A stretch of DNA of 64,000 nt from [Leptolyngbya] sp. PCC 7376 (lineage in GTDB: Bacteria; Cyanobacteriota; Cyanobacteriia; Cyanobacteriales; MRBY01): the NCBI RefSeq assembly GCF_000316605.1, contig NC_019683.1, positions 2,154,036-2,218,035 of the forward strand, written 5' to 3'. Positions 36,128 to 47,200 of the stretch are shown piece by piece. The position numbers and the translations under genes were made by a program. Below the pieces are notes generated by a model. That model was given only the letters and a program-made list of their open reading frames with translations, made no database searches and was not told the origin of the DNA. Each line of letters opens with the position of its first letter. The first letter of the stretch is position 1.

Positions 36128-36859
36128 ATGTCTTTTTTGTCTGTATTTAAATCATTTATTAAATCTCGCACAGCCGTTCATGCGTTAATATCCATTTCTA
36201 TTGTCTGTACTACAGGATTACTTGACTATTCTTTGACACAAATTGCGCTGTCTAGAAATCAATATTGGCGTAGCCACATTTCCCCTGCTAAAGTTCATGA
36301 AATAGAAGATGTCACAGTTTTAGATAGCTCTATTCAAGATCCTACTCAGAAAAGACAATTAAATAGAATCAAAGAAATTTATAATAAAATAATGTTCAGA
36401 CGCTATGTCCATAGTGATGTTATGGCATTGTTTTATGCGAGGTATTTTGCAACCTTATACATCATCTCAATTGGTGCTGTTGCTAGTTCCCTATCCTTAC
36501 TCACAATTAGTAAAAGTGGTTGGGAAAATGCCAGCAAATATCTTTCTAATGTTTTTATTGTTTCCACTGGGATTGTTGTTCTATATGGAAACTTAATGGT
36601 CTCATTGGACTATAAAAGGAATATCACTAATAATGAAAGGCTCTCAATTAGTTATTCTTTAATCATCGAAGAAATTCTCAGTTATTTGGCGACAGGGCAG
36701 AATAAAGTCGGTGAAGAGATGGAAATGTCTCAGTTTATCCATTACATCGATAATGAGATTAGTAATGTTTATGAGATCACGTTAGATTTTGATGATGCTA
36801 AATCTTTGGAAAATTATGAGAAGATTCAAACAACGATAGATTCGTCATCTTCAAACTAA
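36128..36859 (+). CDS. hypothetical membrane protein
   Basis: I do not recognise this 243-residue protein. It has one hydrophobic helix near residues 17-35, a polar segment of about 75 residues, two more helices (about 107-128 and 138-158), and a C-terminal cytoplasmic-looking region rich in Glu/Asp. The two-helix-plus-tail layout is loosely like SLATT-type membrane proteins that accompany effector enzymes, but no motif proves it. It is more AT-rich than its neighbours, and lies 132 nt upstream of the first FHA-CHAT gene in the same direction, so the two may be linked. Confidence 0.65.
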   Translation: MSFLSVFKSFIKSRTAVHALISISIVCTTGLLDYSLTQIALSRNQYWRSHISPAKVHEIEDVTVLDSSIQDPTQKRQLNRIKEIYNKIMFRRYVHSDVMALFYARYFATLYIISIGAVASSLSLLTISKSGWENASKYLSNVFIVSTGIVVLYGNLMVSLDYKRNITNNERLSISYSLIIEEILSYLATGQNKVGEEMEMSQFIHYIDNEISNVYEITLDFDDAKSLENYEKIQTTIDSSSSN

Positions 36860-36991
36860 ATTATTATTTTTGATCGCTGTGGAGCTGGTTTTCTTGAAGG
36901 TTTTGGGAATACTTCTAAGTCTAAGGCGATCGCCCAAATATTTATTTTTTAGCTCAACCTAACAATCTTGTCTTCTCCGACTTTAACTAAG

Positions 36992-39900
36992 ATGAATACT
37001 TTTCTGAAATTTTTAATTTGTCTTAGTGTCGGTATTAGTCCTTTTTTTGCAGTTAGAGGAGCAGCTCAACCGACTCCAGAAAGCAGTAATTCCACCCAAA
37101 CAAATATTAGTGAATTAGCGCCTGAGCAATTTCTAATTAATGGTGGTGTTTTATCCAATGATGGACGTAATTTATTCCATGGCTTTGAGCAATTTAATCT
37201 CACTACAGAGCAAACTGCACTCTTTTTAAATCAGCCCAATGCTCTGAACTTATTCTCGAAAATTTCTGGTGGTAATCCGTCTTACATTGATGGTTTGATT
37301 GGTGTTCTAAATGGTAATCCCAATCTATATTTCATTAATCCAGCAGGCATTATTTTCGGTGAAAATATTCAGCTAAATGTCCCCAATGATTTTGTTGCAA
37401 CGACAGCAACAGGACTAGGTTTTGGGAATAGTTGGCTAAATGCTGTGGGCAATAGTGATTTCGCAAATTTGGTAGGTGAACCGACACAATTTTCGTTTAA
37501 TACTAATGGTGTGGTCGGTGATATTTTGGTGCAGGGTGATCTCGACACACCAATAGGCGATCTTGCTTTAATCGGTGGCAGAGTGCAAGGCGATCGCCGC
37601 ATCAGTTCCTCAGAAAATTTATTGATCACAACTGTTCCAGATCAAGGTTTAGTGCGGTTACAGCAACCCGGAAATCTGTTGAGCTTAGAGCTAGACACCG
37701 CAAGTCTGGATCATGGTAATGGCGTCAATTTTTCGATTCAGCAGTTTCCACAACTGCTTACTGGTTCCGGTGAAATACAGCTCCATGACATCTCTGCAAA
37801 ATATGGTGTGATTGCAGCTGACGGCCAACTCACTCTCAACAACAGTTCTCTCCAAACTGATGGCCATTTAGCGCTGCTCGGACAAGGCATTACAACGAAC
37901 AGTACGACTAGTAATAGTGGTTTGAATCAGCTCTTGATCAGTGGTGAACTTGCTGAGAGCTATCAAGCCCAAAAGCCATTTCTAGAGGCGATCGCCAACC
38001 GTATTAATTTCACAATTGAATCTGATCCTATTGATGGCACTCCGATTATTGTTACAGATAACTTAATCGATAATGTTGGTGCTGAAACCTTAAATACTGC
38101 CGATATTTATTTAGAAAAGAGTCAATTTACTGGGCAATATATTTACCTGCTTGGTGACAATATCGATCTAATTGGCTCTGACATTGCGACAACCGAAAAC
38201 CTCAGTCTTTTTGCTTTAGATACCGCTACGCTTAGTGATACCTCAACACATGCACTGGATTTGTCTAGTCGTGGAATATTATCTCTGCGAGGGAATGATA
38301 CTCTCACCGTTGATTTTGCAAATCACCCCAATTCCAAAATTACAAGCTCAGACAATATATTACTCTCGGCTGGTGATTTAAACCTCCAAGAAGCTGTTGT
38401 TGAAACACAAAATAATTTACTAATCAATGCAAATGATGTGTTGATTCAGAATAGTCAATTAACCAGTGGTCAAAATCTTAAAGTATCAGCCGCTAATAGT
38501 TTGCTGTTAGAAGATATTCCTGATCGTCTTCGGGATGCCACGTTCAATTCTGATTTGCCTTTACGACTAATCGCTGGAAATGAATTGCGTTTAGAGAGTG
38601 GTGATATTCTGCGGGCGATCGCCCCGAAGGAAAACTCTATATTTCAGGCGGGAACTACCATTACGGCTATTACCCCAGGTGAACAAATAGAATTACTGGG
38701 CAATTTCAAAAGTAGTGGTGATATCCAGATTGGGGATCTGACGACTGGGGAAATTTTGATTGAAGGCGGTGTCTGGCAAGCCGATCAGACCATCTCGCTC
38801 TTGGCTGAAAAGAATGTAATTTTGCAAGATTTCCATGAAACGCGACTTGGTAATTATGGCTCTTTTGACTCTCCTTTAAATATTTCAGCTAATGAAATTA
38901 CTCTGGTCGGTAATGATTTGATCGAACTTTATCTTGGTGACAACTCAGGATTAAGTAGTACTGATGATTTGGCTATTTTCTCCGAAAAAATCAATCTTGT
39001 TGGTTCTCTTACTTCTGCCGAAAATATTATCGTTGTCGCCGATGATATTAATCTTGGTATTAACACTGACCGTCTAGATGATACGAATATTGCAGACATT
39101 TTGATTCTTGGGGAGCTACCAGCCAAGTCTTTCTTGAAGTATGAAGACTTCTGGGAAGCTTCCTATTTTGGAGGTGATTTAACTGCAGAAAAAGATATTG
39201 TTTTATTCGCAAATAATATTTTGACTTTGGCTGATCTTGAAAGAAAACCCTTAAATCTGGCTGGTGACAATGTTGTGCTTCAAGGTCTGAATCGAGTCTC
39301 TCTTGATGCAGCTAATGATCCAACATCTCAGATTGTCGCGACGGGCGATGTTTCTGTGCTTAGTGATAATTACATTGGCCGTGTCGGATTGCTCACGATT
39401 GGGGAGAGTAAAAATATATTGTTCAGTGCGCCTGAAATAGTTTTACAAGGAAGTCTACTTAATGCCTCTCAAAGTATTTCTTTTGATGCGGCCAAATCTT
39501 TATCTCTCAGTAAATTTCAAGTTTTTCGGTTAAAGTCTCTTCCTTTTCAGGCGATCGCCCCAGAGATTAATTTTAGTCCGAGTAATAATATTCGAATTGA
39601 TCTGTCTGGTGTGGAAGGATCAAAAATTCGTACTGAGGCAGACTTGATACTCGATAGTGCTGGGGATATATATCTTTCTGGTGATATTGCTACCTCAGGC
39701 GAATTTATTGTCACTGCCGCGGGCAATATTGATGTTATCCAACCAAAGTTCACGGTGGGTGGTAATCTCCGAATTGCAGCGGGCGATCGCCTCTTTATGG
39801 AAGATATCAAAGGGCGCGGGGGGACAAATGAACTGGACTATAGTCCGCTCCAATTTCTGGCAGATGGCAATATCACTCTCCAGGGAAATAATGCGATTGA

Positions 39901-42900
39901 GATACCCTCCTATGATTCGCGCTCATTTATTCAAAGCGGTGGCGATACAACCCTCGTTAGTGATGGCTTGATTTTAAGCAACCTTGAATATCGGGTTGGC
40001 AATGATTTTTCTGTAGAAGATCTGGCTGGACAGCCTACGGATTGGCAGAGTGTTGTCGATGTCAATAATACTTTGAATCAATTTTTGAGTGTCTATTTTC
40101 AGGAAGGAGAAGGCCTCGTGCCCATTGGCCAGGTTAATTTGGCGGAGGTCTATGCGGAAGGTGATATTCGTTTTGGTGATTTTAATGGGCGATCGCTCAT
40201 CCTCGAAGCAGGAGAAACTATTACCGCCAATGAGATAAATATCTATGTGCCTGTTGCCTTTGGGTATGCAAATGACGAGCCAACTATTCGCACTCGAAAT
40301 TTTCCTGATCAAGTGTTATCCATTACGGGTGGCAAAAACTTTACCGAGCCAGCTCAAGCATTATTTATTGGAACCTCTTTAATACCACTGCCAGCTGAGC
40401 CTATTCCATCGTTAGAGCCTGGCTTGCCAGCACCACCAATCATATTCGAACCTTCGATTTCTGTGGGTGGCTTTTTCCCCCTTGAAGAAGGAACATTTGA
40501 TCTTGATTTTAGTGAAGTGGATCAGCTATTTGAGGCTGTCAGTCTCAATGATCCACTTATTCCTCTCTCGTTTAGCCGGGCGATCGCCGTTGGTTTTGGT
40601 GATGGCACCTTTATCTCAAACCCTGAACCCAACGAAGTAGATTCACCTGAATTTTTTATTTTGAATCCTCCCAATGCACGGTTACTCTCCTCGGTATCAG
40701 GAAATCGTGAGGTTAATAGTCTTGGGGTTAACCTCAAGCTTCTGGACAATCCTCTAGAGAATGCAACGAACTCGAATCCAAATTCTGTGGCAGCAACAGG
40801 ATTAAGAGGGAGTGGATTAACGCAAGATCTCACAGGGCAGAATACCAAGAATTCTGATGGGATTACTGTGATAGATGGCCAAACTGACGAGATAAAAATA
40901 AAAACAGCTGAGACTTGTGTGAATGATGACCCTAGGCAAAAAAGTTTGACCTGTCAGCAAGAAGAACTCCGTTTAGCTCGCTTAACTGGGAATACAACAA
41001 AAGAACTATTTGCTCTTGATCAACTTGGCTTTTTTTATTATCGAAATAATCATTACCAAGATGCTTTAAAAGCCTATCAAGAGCGACTCACTTTGGCTGA
41101 GAATCTTGAAAATACCATCGCTGAAGTACAAAGTCTTCAAGGCTTGACCCAAACTTATAGCGCTCTCGGAGACTATCAGACAGCCCGTGTGATGAATCGC
41201 CGCGCGTTGGCTTTAGTGAGCAAAATTGTGGCGGAAGATCCAGAAGTTTTGATTCCTCTCAAACAGTCCATTGCCAGTAATTTTGGTTTTATCGCCTATG
41301 CCCAAGAGGGTTATCCGATTGCGGTAAAGCGCTATCAACAGAGTTTGGAGCTGGCTCGACAAAGTGGCGATCGCAATGCCGAGATTGAAGTGTTGAGTCA
41401 ATTGGGGTTGAGCTATTTTCAGCAAACGGATTATCAAGCTGCAAAATCAATCCAAGAACAGGCATTGGCTTTAGCGCAAACAGCAGACTCAAAGCTCAAT
41501 CAGTTACGAGCTTATGAAGGGCTGGCGATCGCCGAATATGCGTTAGAAAATTATGATGTGGCGATTCAGAACTTTGAGCAGGCTCTCGCTTTGGCAGAGC
41601 AGTTAGGCGATCGCCATGCCCAGGCAAGAAATTGGAGTGCGATTGGGGATACTCAACATCAGATTCAGCAAAATGCCATAGCGATTACATCTCTCGAAAA
41701 TGCCATTCAGCTTTGGGAAGAGTTGCGGCAAGATTTAGGGGCGCAGGATTTATTCCGTGTCTCTCTGTTTGAAACTCAAGAAAGTACCTATAGCACTCTC
41801 CAAAAAGTTTTAATTGAGTCGGGTCAATTCACTAAAGCTCTCGAAATTACAGAGCGGGGGCGATCGCGGGCCTTTGTGGAGTTATTAGAGGATAGTAATT
41901 CTCCCCAAGCTGATGAGCAGGATATTGAAGCGCCGGATATCGATCAGATGCGACAGATTGCGGCAGACCAACAGGCAACTCTAGTCAGCTATGCCATCGC
42001 TCGCGAGGTGGTGGAACAACGTGGCCAGCGCGATTTAGTGAATTCAGAGATTTGGATTTGGGTGGTGCAGCCAAGCGGCACTGTTGATTTCCGTCGTCAG
42101 GATTTGCAATCCCTCACTGCTCAAGGGCTAGAGCTCGATGATTTGGTGTCTGCTAGTCGCTGTTTTGGCGATCGCGTCTGTCTCCTACGCAGCCAAACGC
42201 AACAGGTTAGTCAAGGACTGGTTCATGCCGATAATGCTGCCGTAAATTTCGACCCAAATCTCAACCAATTACATGATCTATTGATTGCTCCGATTCAAGA
42301 TCTATTACCGACAGCGCCAGAACAGGAAGTTGTTTTTGTGCCCCATCGCTCCCTATTTTTGGTGCCTTTTGCCGCGCTACAGGATGACACTGGTCGTTAT
42401 TTAATCGAAGACCATACCATTCGGACTGCACCTTCGATCCAGGTTCTAGATCTCACCCGCCAGCAACGCCAAACTGTTTCAGGACAAGGTATTACGATAG
42501 TGGGGAATCCAACAATGCCCAAAGAATTAGAACAGCTCCCTGGCACCGAAAAAGAAGCTTTGGCGATCGCCGCGATGTTCGATACAGATATTATTACTGG
42601 CGATGAAGCTACCCCGACTTTAGTCACCCAGAGCATTGCCAACAGCCGCTTTATCCATCTAGCGACCCATGGGTTGCTGGATGGCTATGGCGATAATGAT
42701 GTCCAGAAACGACCAGGGGCGATCGCCCTTGCACCGACGGAAGTTGACGATGGTTTTTTGACAGCGAGTGAAATTTTAGAGCTAGATCTGAATAGCGAAA
42801 TGGTGGTACTTAGTGCCTGCGATACTGGACGCGGAACGATTACCGAGGATGGCGTGATTGGATTGTCGCGATCGTTTATGGGTGCTGGTGTACCGAGTGT

Positions 42901-43081
42901 CGTCGTTTCCCTGTGGCAAGTCCCAGACGAATCAACCTCTGATCTTATGATTGAGTTTTATGAGCAGCTTCGCCAAAATCCCAACAAAGCTCAAGCGCTC
43001 CGACAGGCAATGCTCGTCAATCTAAAAAAATATGGTCAACCTATCGATTGGGCTGGATTTACGCTGATGGGAGAAACTTAG
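36992..43081 (+). CDS. giant FHA-TPR-CHAT protein (secreted caspase-like protease), copy 1
   Basis: From the ATG at 36992 it has 2,029 residues; a TTG at 36968 would add eight. A signal peptide (cleaved after about residue 26) leads to a filamentous-haemagglutinin/TPS export domain (LINGGVLSNDGRNLFHGFEQ, NLYFINPAGIIFGENIQLN). About 1,100 residues of beta-helix-like repeats follow, then a Pro-rich spacer, TPR repeats (about 1305-1595), and a C-terminal CHAT domain with H1893 (HLATHGLLDG) and C1943 (VVLSACDTGRGT). Export by two-partner secretion is implied, but no TpsB pore gene is in the window. Cys pairs ahead of the TPRs and in SRCFGDRVCLL are kept in the paralogue at 44300-50368 and could be disulfides. 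Function is unknown. Confidence 0.9.
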   Translation: MNTFLKFLICLSVGISPFFAVRGAAQPTPESSNSTQTNISELAPEQFLINGGVLSNDGRNLFHGFEQFNLTTEQTALFLNQPNALNLFSKISGGNPSYIDGLIGVLNGNPNLYFINPAGIIFGENIQLNVPNDFVATTATGLGFGNSWLNAVGNSDFANLVGEPTQFSFNTNGVVGDILVQGDLDTPIGDLALIGGRVQGDRRISSSENLLITTVPDQGLVRLQQPGNLLSLELDTASLDHGNGVNFSIQQFPQLLTGSGEIQLHDISAKYGVIAADGQLTLNNSSLQTDGHLALLGQGITTNSTTSNSGLNQLLISGELAESYQAQKPFLEAIANRINFTIESDPIDGTPIIVTDNLIDNVGAETLNTADIYLEKSQFTGQYIYLLGDNIDLIGSDIATTENLSLFALDTATLSDTSTHALDLSSRGILSLRGNDTLTVDFANHPNSKITSSDNILLSAGDLNLQEAVVETQNNLLINANDVLIQNSQLTSGQNLKVSAANSLLLEDIPDRLRDATFNSDLPLRLIAGNELRLESGDILRAIAPKENSIFQAGTTITAITPGEQIELLGNFKSSGDIQIGDLTTGEILIEGGVWQADQTISLLAEKNVILQDFHETRLGNYGSFDSPLNISANEITLVGNDLIELYLGDNSGLSSTDDLAIFSEKINLVGSLTSAENIIVVADDINLGINTDRLDDTNIADILILGELPAKSFLKYEDFWEASYFGGDLTAEKDIVLFANNILTLADLERKPLNLAGDNVVLQGLNRVSLDAANDPTSQIVATGDVSVLSDNYIGRVGLLTIGESKNILFSAPEIVLQGSLLNASQSISFDAAKSLSLSKFQVFRLKSLPFQAIAPEINFSPSNNIRIDLSGVEGSKIRTEADLILDSAGDIYLSGDIATSGEFIVTAAGNIDVIQPKFTVGGNLRIAAGDRLFMEDIKGRGGTNELDYSPLQFLADGNITLQGNNAIEIPSYDSRSFIQSGGDTTLVSDGLILSNLEYRVGNDFSVEDLAGQPTDWQSVVDVNNTLNQFLSVYFQEGEGLVPIGQVNLAEVYAEGDIRFGDFNGRSLILEAGETITANEINIYVPVAFGYANDEPTIRTRNFPDQVLSITGGKNFTEPAQALFIGTSLIPLPAEPIPSLEPGLPAPPIIFEPSISVGGFFPLEEGTFDLDFSEVDQLFEAVSLNDPLIPLSFSRAIAVGFGDGTFISNPEPNEVDSPEFFILNPPNARLLSSVSGNREVNSLGVNLKLLDNPLENATNSNPNSVAATGLRGSGLTQDLTGQNTKNSDGITVIDGQTDEIKIKTAETCVNDDPRQKSLTCQQEELRLARLTGNTTKELFALDQLGFFYYRNNHYQDALKAYQERLTLAENLENTIAEVQSLQGLTQTYSALGDYQTARVMNRRALALVSKIVAEDPEVLIPLKQSIASNFGFIAYAQEGYPIAVKRYQQSLELARQSGDRNAEIEVLSQLGLSYFQQTDYQAAKSIQEQALALAQTADSKLNQLRAYEGLAIAEYALENYDVAIQNFEQALALAEQLGDRHAQARNWSAIGDTQHQIQQNAIAITSLENAIQLWEELRQDLGAQDLFRVSLFETQESTYSTLQKVLIESGQFTKALEITERGRSRAFVELLEDSNSPQADEQDIEAPDIDQMRQIAADQQATLVSYAIAREVVEQRGQRDLVNSEIWIWVVQPSGTVDFRRQDLQSLTAQGLELDDLVSASRCFGDRVCLLRSQTQQVSQGLVHADNAAVNFDPNLNQLHDLLIAPIQDLLPTAPEQEVVFVPHRSLFLVPFAALQDDTGRYLIEDHTIRTAPSIQVLDLTRQQRQTVSGQGITIVGNPTMPKELEQLPGTEKEALAIAAMFDTDIITGDEATPTLVTQSIANSRFIHLATHGLLDGYGDNDVQKRPGAIALAPTEVDDGFLTASEILELDLNSEMVVLSACDTGRGTITEDGVIGLSRSFMGAGVPSVVVSLWQVPDESTSDLMIEFYEQLRQNPNKAQALRQAMLVNLKKYGQPIDWAGFTLMGET

Positions 43082-43212
43082 ATTTTTGAGTCGACTTTAT
43101 CGAAATTTTCTTTATGGAGCAGTGTCAAAGATAAGTTGACTACGCTGTTCTCTGATGATGCTGTTCTGCGTTTACTAATACTCTAAGAGCCATTTTTTAT
43201 TTATTTCTGGGT

Positions 43213-43812
43213 TTAGTTAATAGTCAGTGGAGTCAAATTCTCAAACCACTCATTCATCTCTTGTTCCTTGTCCTCTCTCCACTCCCTGAAATTTTTACTC
43301 CCTTCCTCGAAATTGCTTGCACTTCCCCAAGCCCACCACACTTCACCGGCATTCTCTCCACGTTTTCCATCTATCCATATCAGATACCCTCCTGCCCCCG
43401 AAGTATACATACAAAAAATCTTTAAACGTTCATTCTCAGAGCTTCCAAACTCCACATGCTCAGCCGTTTGATCTGATAAGCTCGCGCTGAATTCGGACAA
43501 CTCACAGTTGAGTAGGTCGGACAAGTTTTGGCTGAAGGCGGGCACCTTGCCAACTAGATCCTCTAAGGGGGCACCCTTAGAATTCCCTCCCCAATTCAAT
43601 TCAAATTCCGTTAGCTCTCCCAGTTCGATCATTCCATCAAGCTCGAAGCCATTTTTTCCATCTTCTCCAGAAAAACTGCCTGTGATTTCGCCGTCCCCAT
43701 CAAATCCACTTAAGGAAAATGAGAATTCCCTAGCATTGGCTAATGGTGCAAATACTAACGCTAATCCGATTACCGCAGAACCCACGCCCATCTTCGCAAT
43801 TAAGCTTTTCAT
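43213..43812 (-). CDS. hypothetical secreted protein
   Basis: From the ATG at 43812, preceded by TAGGGAAA, the protein has 199 residues with a clear signal peptide (MKSLIAKMGVGSAVIGLALV, cleavage after PLANA). The mature part has beta-rich sequence (REFSFSLSGFDGDGEITGSF), two Cys (LNCELS, IFCMYT) and a Trp/Gly-rich segment (GEVWWAWGSASNF), ending in an acidic tail. I know no family with this pattern, though exported proteins with an FSLSGFDGDGEITG-type start occur in cyanobacteria. It lies between the two FHA-CHAT genes on the opposite strand. A role as inhibitor or substrate of these proteases is speculation. Confidence 0.7.
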   Translation of the reverse strand: MKSLIAKMGVGSAVIGLALVFAPLANAREFSFSLSGFDGDGEITGSFSGEDGKNGFELDGMIELGELTEFELNWGGNSKGAPLEDLVGKVPAFSQNLSDLLNCELSEFSASLSDQTAEHVEFGSSENERLKIFCMYTSGAGGYLIWIDGKRGENAGEVWWAWGSASNFEEGSKNFREWREDKEQEMNEWFENLTPLTIN

Positions 43813-44299
43813 TACGTATTTCCCTACAGCTTTATTTGATATTTGAAATTCTACTGAACCTTTATATTTACAATTATGCGTTGAGAATTGGATGGCTATA
43901 TTTGGGGAACATGGCACTGTGGCAAATTAATGATGCGTCGTTTCTTTTCTCTCAGCACATAGCAAGCAAAACAAGAGCGTTCTGCATTGTGGCGATCGCC
44001 GACTGTAATAATGATGCGGTAAATACCATCATTATCAATAATCTGGCCATTGCCTATATTCGTTCCTTGATTATTCGTATTAGCGCCGTCGTTGACCAAT
44101 ATTGCCGACGGATTTGGGAAAGCAAAACGTTATTGCTTTTGTAATAATCGTGATGTGAGGTAATGAATCGTTAAAAAGTATTGGACAATGTTGATAGATT
44201 TATGGATAGAGGAATAGCTTGTCTTTTACTTATCAGAAATCGGCGATCGCCTAATGTATTGCCATTTTTATCTTCTATTCTTTCTCGTGTGTTATCGAC
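43813..44299. other. intergenic region between secreted-protein gene and FHA-CHAT copy 2
   Basis: The 487 nt contain two overlapping open frames on opposite strands (plus 43743-44144, minus 43896-44099). Neither has an SD or recognisable homology; the minus-strand one (MVNDGANTNNQGTNIGNGQI) looks slightly protein-like and could be a gene remnant. Two HIP1 sites are present. Confidence 0.4.
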
Positions 44300-47200
44300 A
44301 TGAATGATTGGCGCCAAATCTTACTTTCCCTATTCCTCGGAATTTTTCCGTTCGTCGTACTGGAAGTTGCGGCACAGCCCATTCAAGAAACTAATAATCT
44401 CACCCAAACCAACGTTACGGAGTTGGGGAGTGACCAATTTGTCATTAATGGCGGCATTGTATCCCGTGATGGACAAAATCTTTTTCATGGTTTTGATGCA
44501 TTTAATCTTGATGCTAACCAAGCCGCAATTTTCCTCAACTCACCTAATGCCAGTAATCTCTTCTCAAAAATCTCTGGCGGGACACCCTCTTTTATTGATG
44601 GGCTGATCGGCGTTGCACAGGGAAATCCCGACCTCTATTTTATTAATCCCGCAGGCCTTATTTTCGGTAAGAATGCTCAGCTCAATGTGCCGAGTGCTTT
44701 TGTGGGGACGACAGCGACAGCCCTCGGTTTTGATAATGGCTGGTTGAATGTCGTGGGTTCCAGTGATTTTGCAAATTTAGTTGGTGAACCCTCTCTATTT
44801 TCGTTTAATACCAATGGTGTAGTCGGCGATATTTTGGTGCAAGGTAATCTTGAAACTCCAGTCGGCGATATTGGTTTAATTGGGGGAAGAATTCAGGGCG
44901 ATCGCCGCATTAGTACTCCCGCAGATTTACTCGTTACAACTGTCACTGACCAAAGTATTGTCCGTCTCCAACAACCTGGTAATCTCCTAAGCATCGAACT
45001 GGATACGACGAGCCTAGATAACGGGAATACAGTTGATTTTTCTGTTAATCAACTCCCCCAACTACTCACAGGGATTGGTGAAATTCAGCTGAATGAAGTC
45101 GCCGCACAATATGGCCTTATCGCAGCAGATGGACAACTCACCCTCAACAACAGCGACATTCAAACTGCTGGTCATCTCACGCTCCTCGGCCAAGGCATTA
45201 CAACCAATAGCACCTCTAGCGACAGTGGCCTCAATCAACTTCTGATTAGCGGTGAACTGTCTGAGATTTATCAAGCACAGAAACCCTTTCTGACGGCGAT
45301 CGCCAACAAAATTAATTTTGCGATTGAAGCCGATCCTATTGATGGCACACCAATAATCGTCACAGATGATCTAATCGATAACGTTACAGCCGAGACCTTA
45401 AATGCCGCAGATATTCGTCTAGAAAATAGCCTTTTCACTGGTCAAAATATTTATATTCTCGGTGAAAATATTGATCTGATTGGCTCGCAACTCACTACGA
45501 CGAGAAACTTAAATATCTTCGGTCTAGATACGGTTGAACTAAGTGATTCAGCGACAGAGAAACTAGCTCTCCAAAGTCTTGGTGATCTTTCAATTCGCGG
45601 TAACAACAAACTAATTAGCAATTCTTTTACGAACCCTGATTCAGAGATAGCTAGCGACGGGAATTTATTTATTTCCACTGGGGAGTTACAACTGCGCGAA
45701 GGGACTTTTGAAAGTCAGAGTAATTTCGTTATTAATGGCGATAATATTTTGATTCAAAATAGTCAACTCACCAGTGCTCAAAATCTTTCTGTAAATGCGC
45801 AAAATGAATTGCTTTTAGAGGATGTTGCTGATCAGGAACGAGGCGAGAATTTTACTTCGGATAAACCTCTGCGACTAATTGCTGGCAATAATTTAACGCT
45901 CCGCAGTGAAGAGGTTTTCCGGGCGATCGCCCCCAAAGCTGATTCTTTATTCCGAGCTGGTAATCAAATTCTGGTTACGAATGACGACTCAAGACTTGAT
46001 GTGCTGGGCAATTTCACTAGTGACGGCAGCATACAAATCGGTGATCGCACTAACTCTACCGTTCAGATTGAAGGAGGAACTTGGCAAGCGGCAGGCGATA
46101 TTTCCTTATTAGCTCAAGACAATTTAATTCTTCAAGATTTTCATGAGACAGAGGACAATTACGGTCGGATTGGTGCACCTTTGAATATAAATGCTGACCA
46201 GTTGAATTTTGCTGGTGATAACTTAATTGAGATTTATCTTGGTCAAAATTCCAGCATTAAAAGTACTCAGGATCTCACCTTGGCCAACTCTAACAACATT
46301 AGAGTCACCGGTTCTGTTGCATCTGAGGGCAATCTAAATATTGCTGCACGTAATATCGATATCGGTGTCAATCTTGATCGTGTGGGTGGGATTGATGGAA
46401 GGAAAACTCTAAATATTGGGCAGCTAAGAATAAACGTGACGCCAATTGTTCCGGCAGAATTGGCAGGGGCAAGACTCGATGCATTCGAGGATGGTCGATT
46501 CGTCGAAAATATGGGACGTCGATTCGTAGATGAAGCTTATTGGGGCGGCAATTTCTCTGCTGGTGGGGATCTGACTTTTACAGCAGAAGAAGCATTGACC
46601 TTGTCTGATTATGAGAGACAACCCCTCACTCTCACAGGACAAAATATTTATTTATCTGGTGATACGGGACAAAATTTTAGTCCGTTTTTCGATCAGGGTT
46701 TATTGTTTGACCTCACGAACGACTCTCGCTCAAACATTACGGCGACTAAGGATATTTCATTTGAGAGTAATCAATTTATCGGTCGTGTGGGTGGAGGCAT
46801 CATTAGTGCTGGTGAAGATATTCAGTTTTTTGCACCCATAATTGCATTGCAGGGAAGTCAGATTACAGCAGGCGAAAGCATTAGTTTTACTGCCCCTGAG
46901 CTTTTACAGCTTGAGAGTTTGAATGATGCAAATCTCTTTTCGGCGATCGCCCCACAGATTAATTTCAGCCCGAGCAATGAGATTAATATTGATCTCGTGC
47001 TTGATAACTTAACGGGCGGCAAAATCGAAAGTGGCTCGAATCTAGCGATCAGTAGTTTGGGAAATTTATCTTTATCAGGGGAAATTTCCGCTGCTGAAAA
47101 CCTATCCATTGATGCAGATAACAATGCAACTCTGGTCTTCTCTCAATTGACGGCAGGAGAAGACCTATCGATTACGGCGGGTGGTCAACTGTCCTTAACG

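Noticed and set aside
43743-44144. 133-codon plus-strand ORF between the FHA-CHAT genes
   Set aside because: It overlaps the start of the secreted-protein gene and is Ile/Leu/Tyr-rich in a way expected from AT-rich non-coding DNA.
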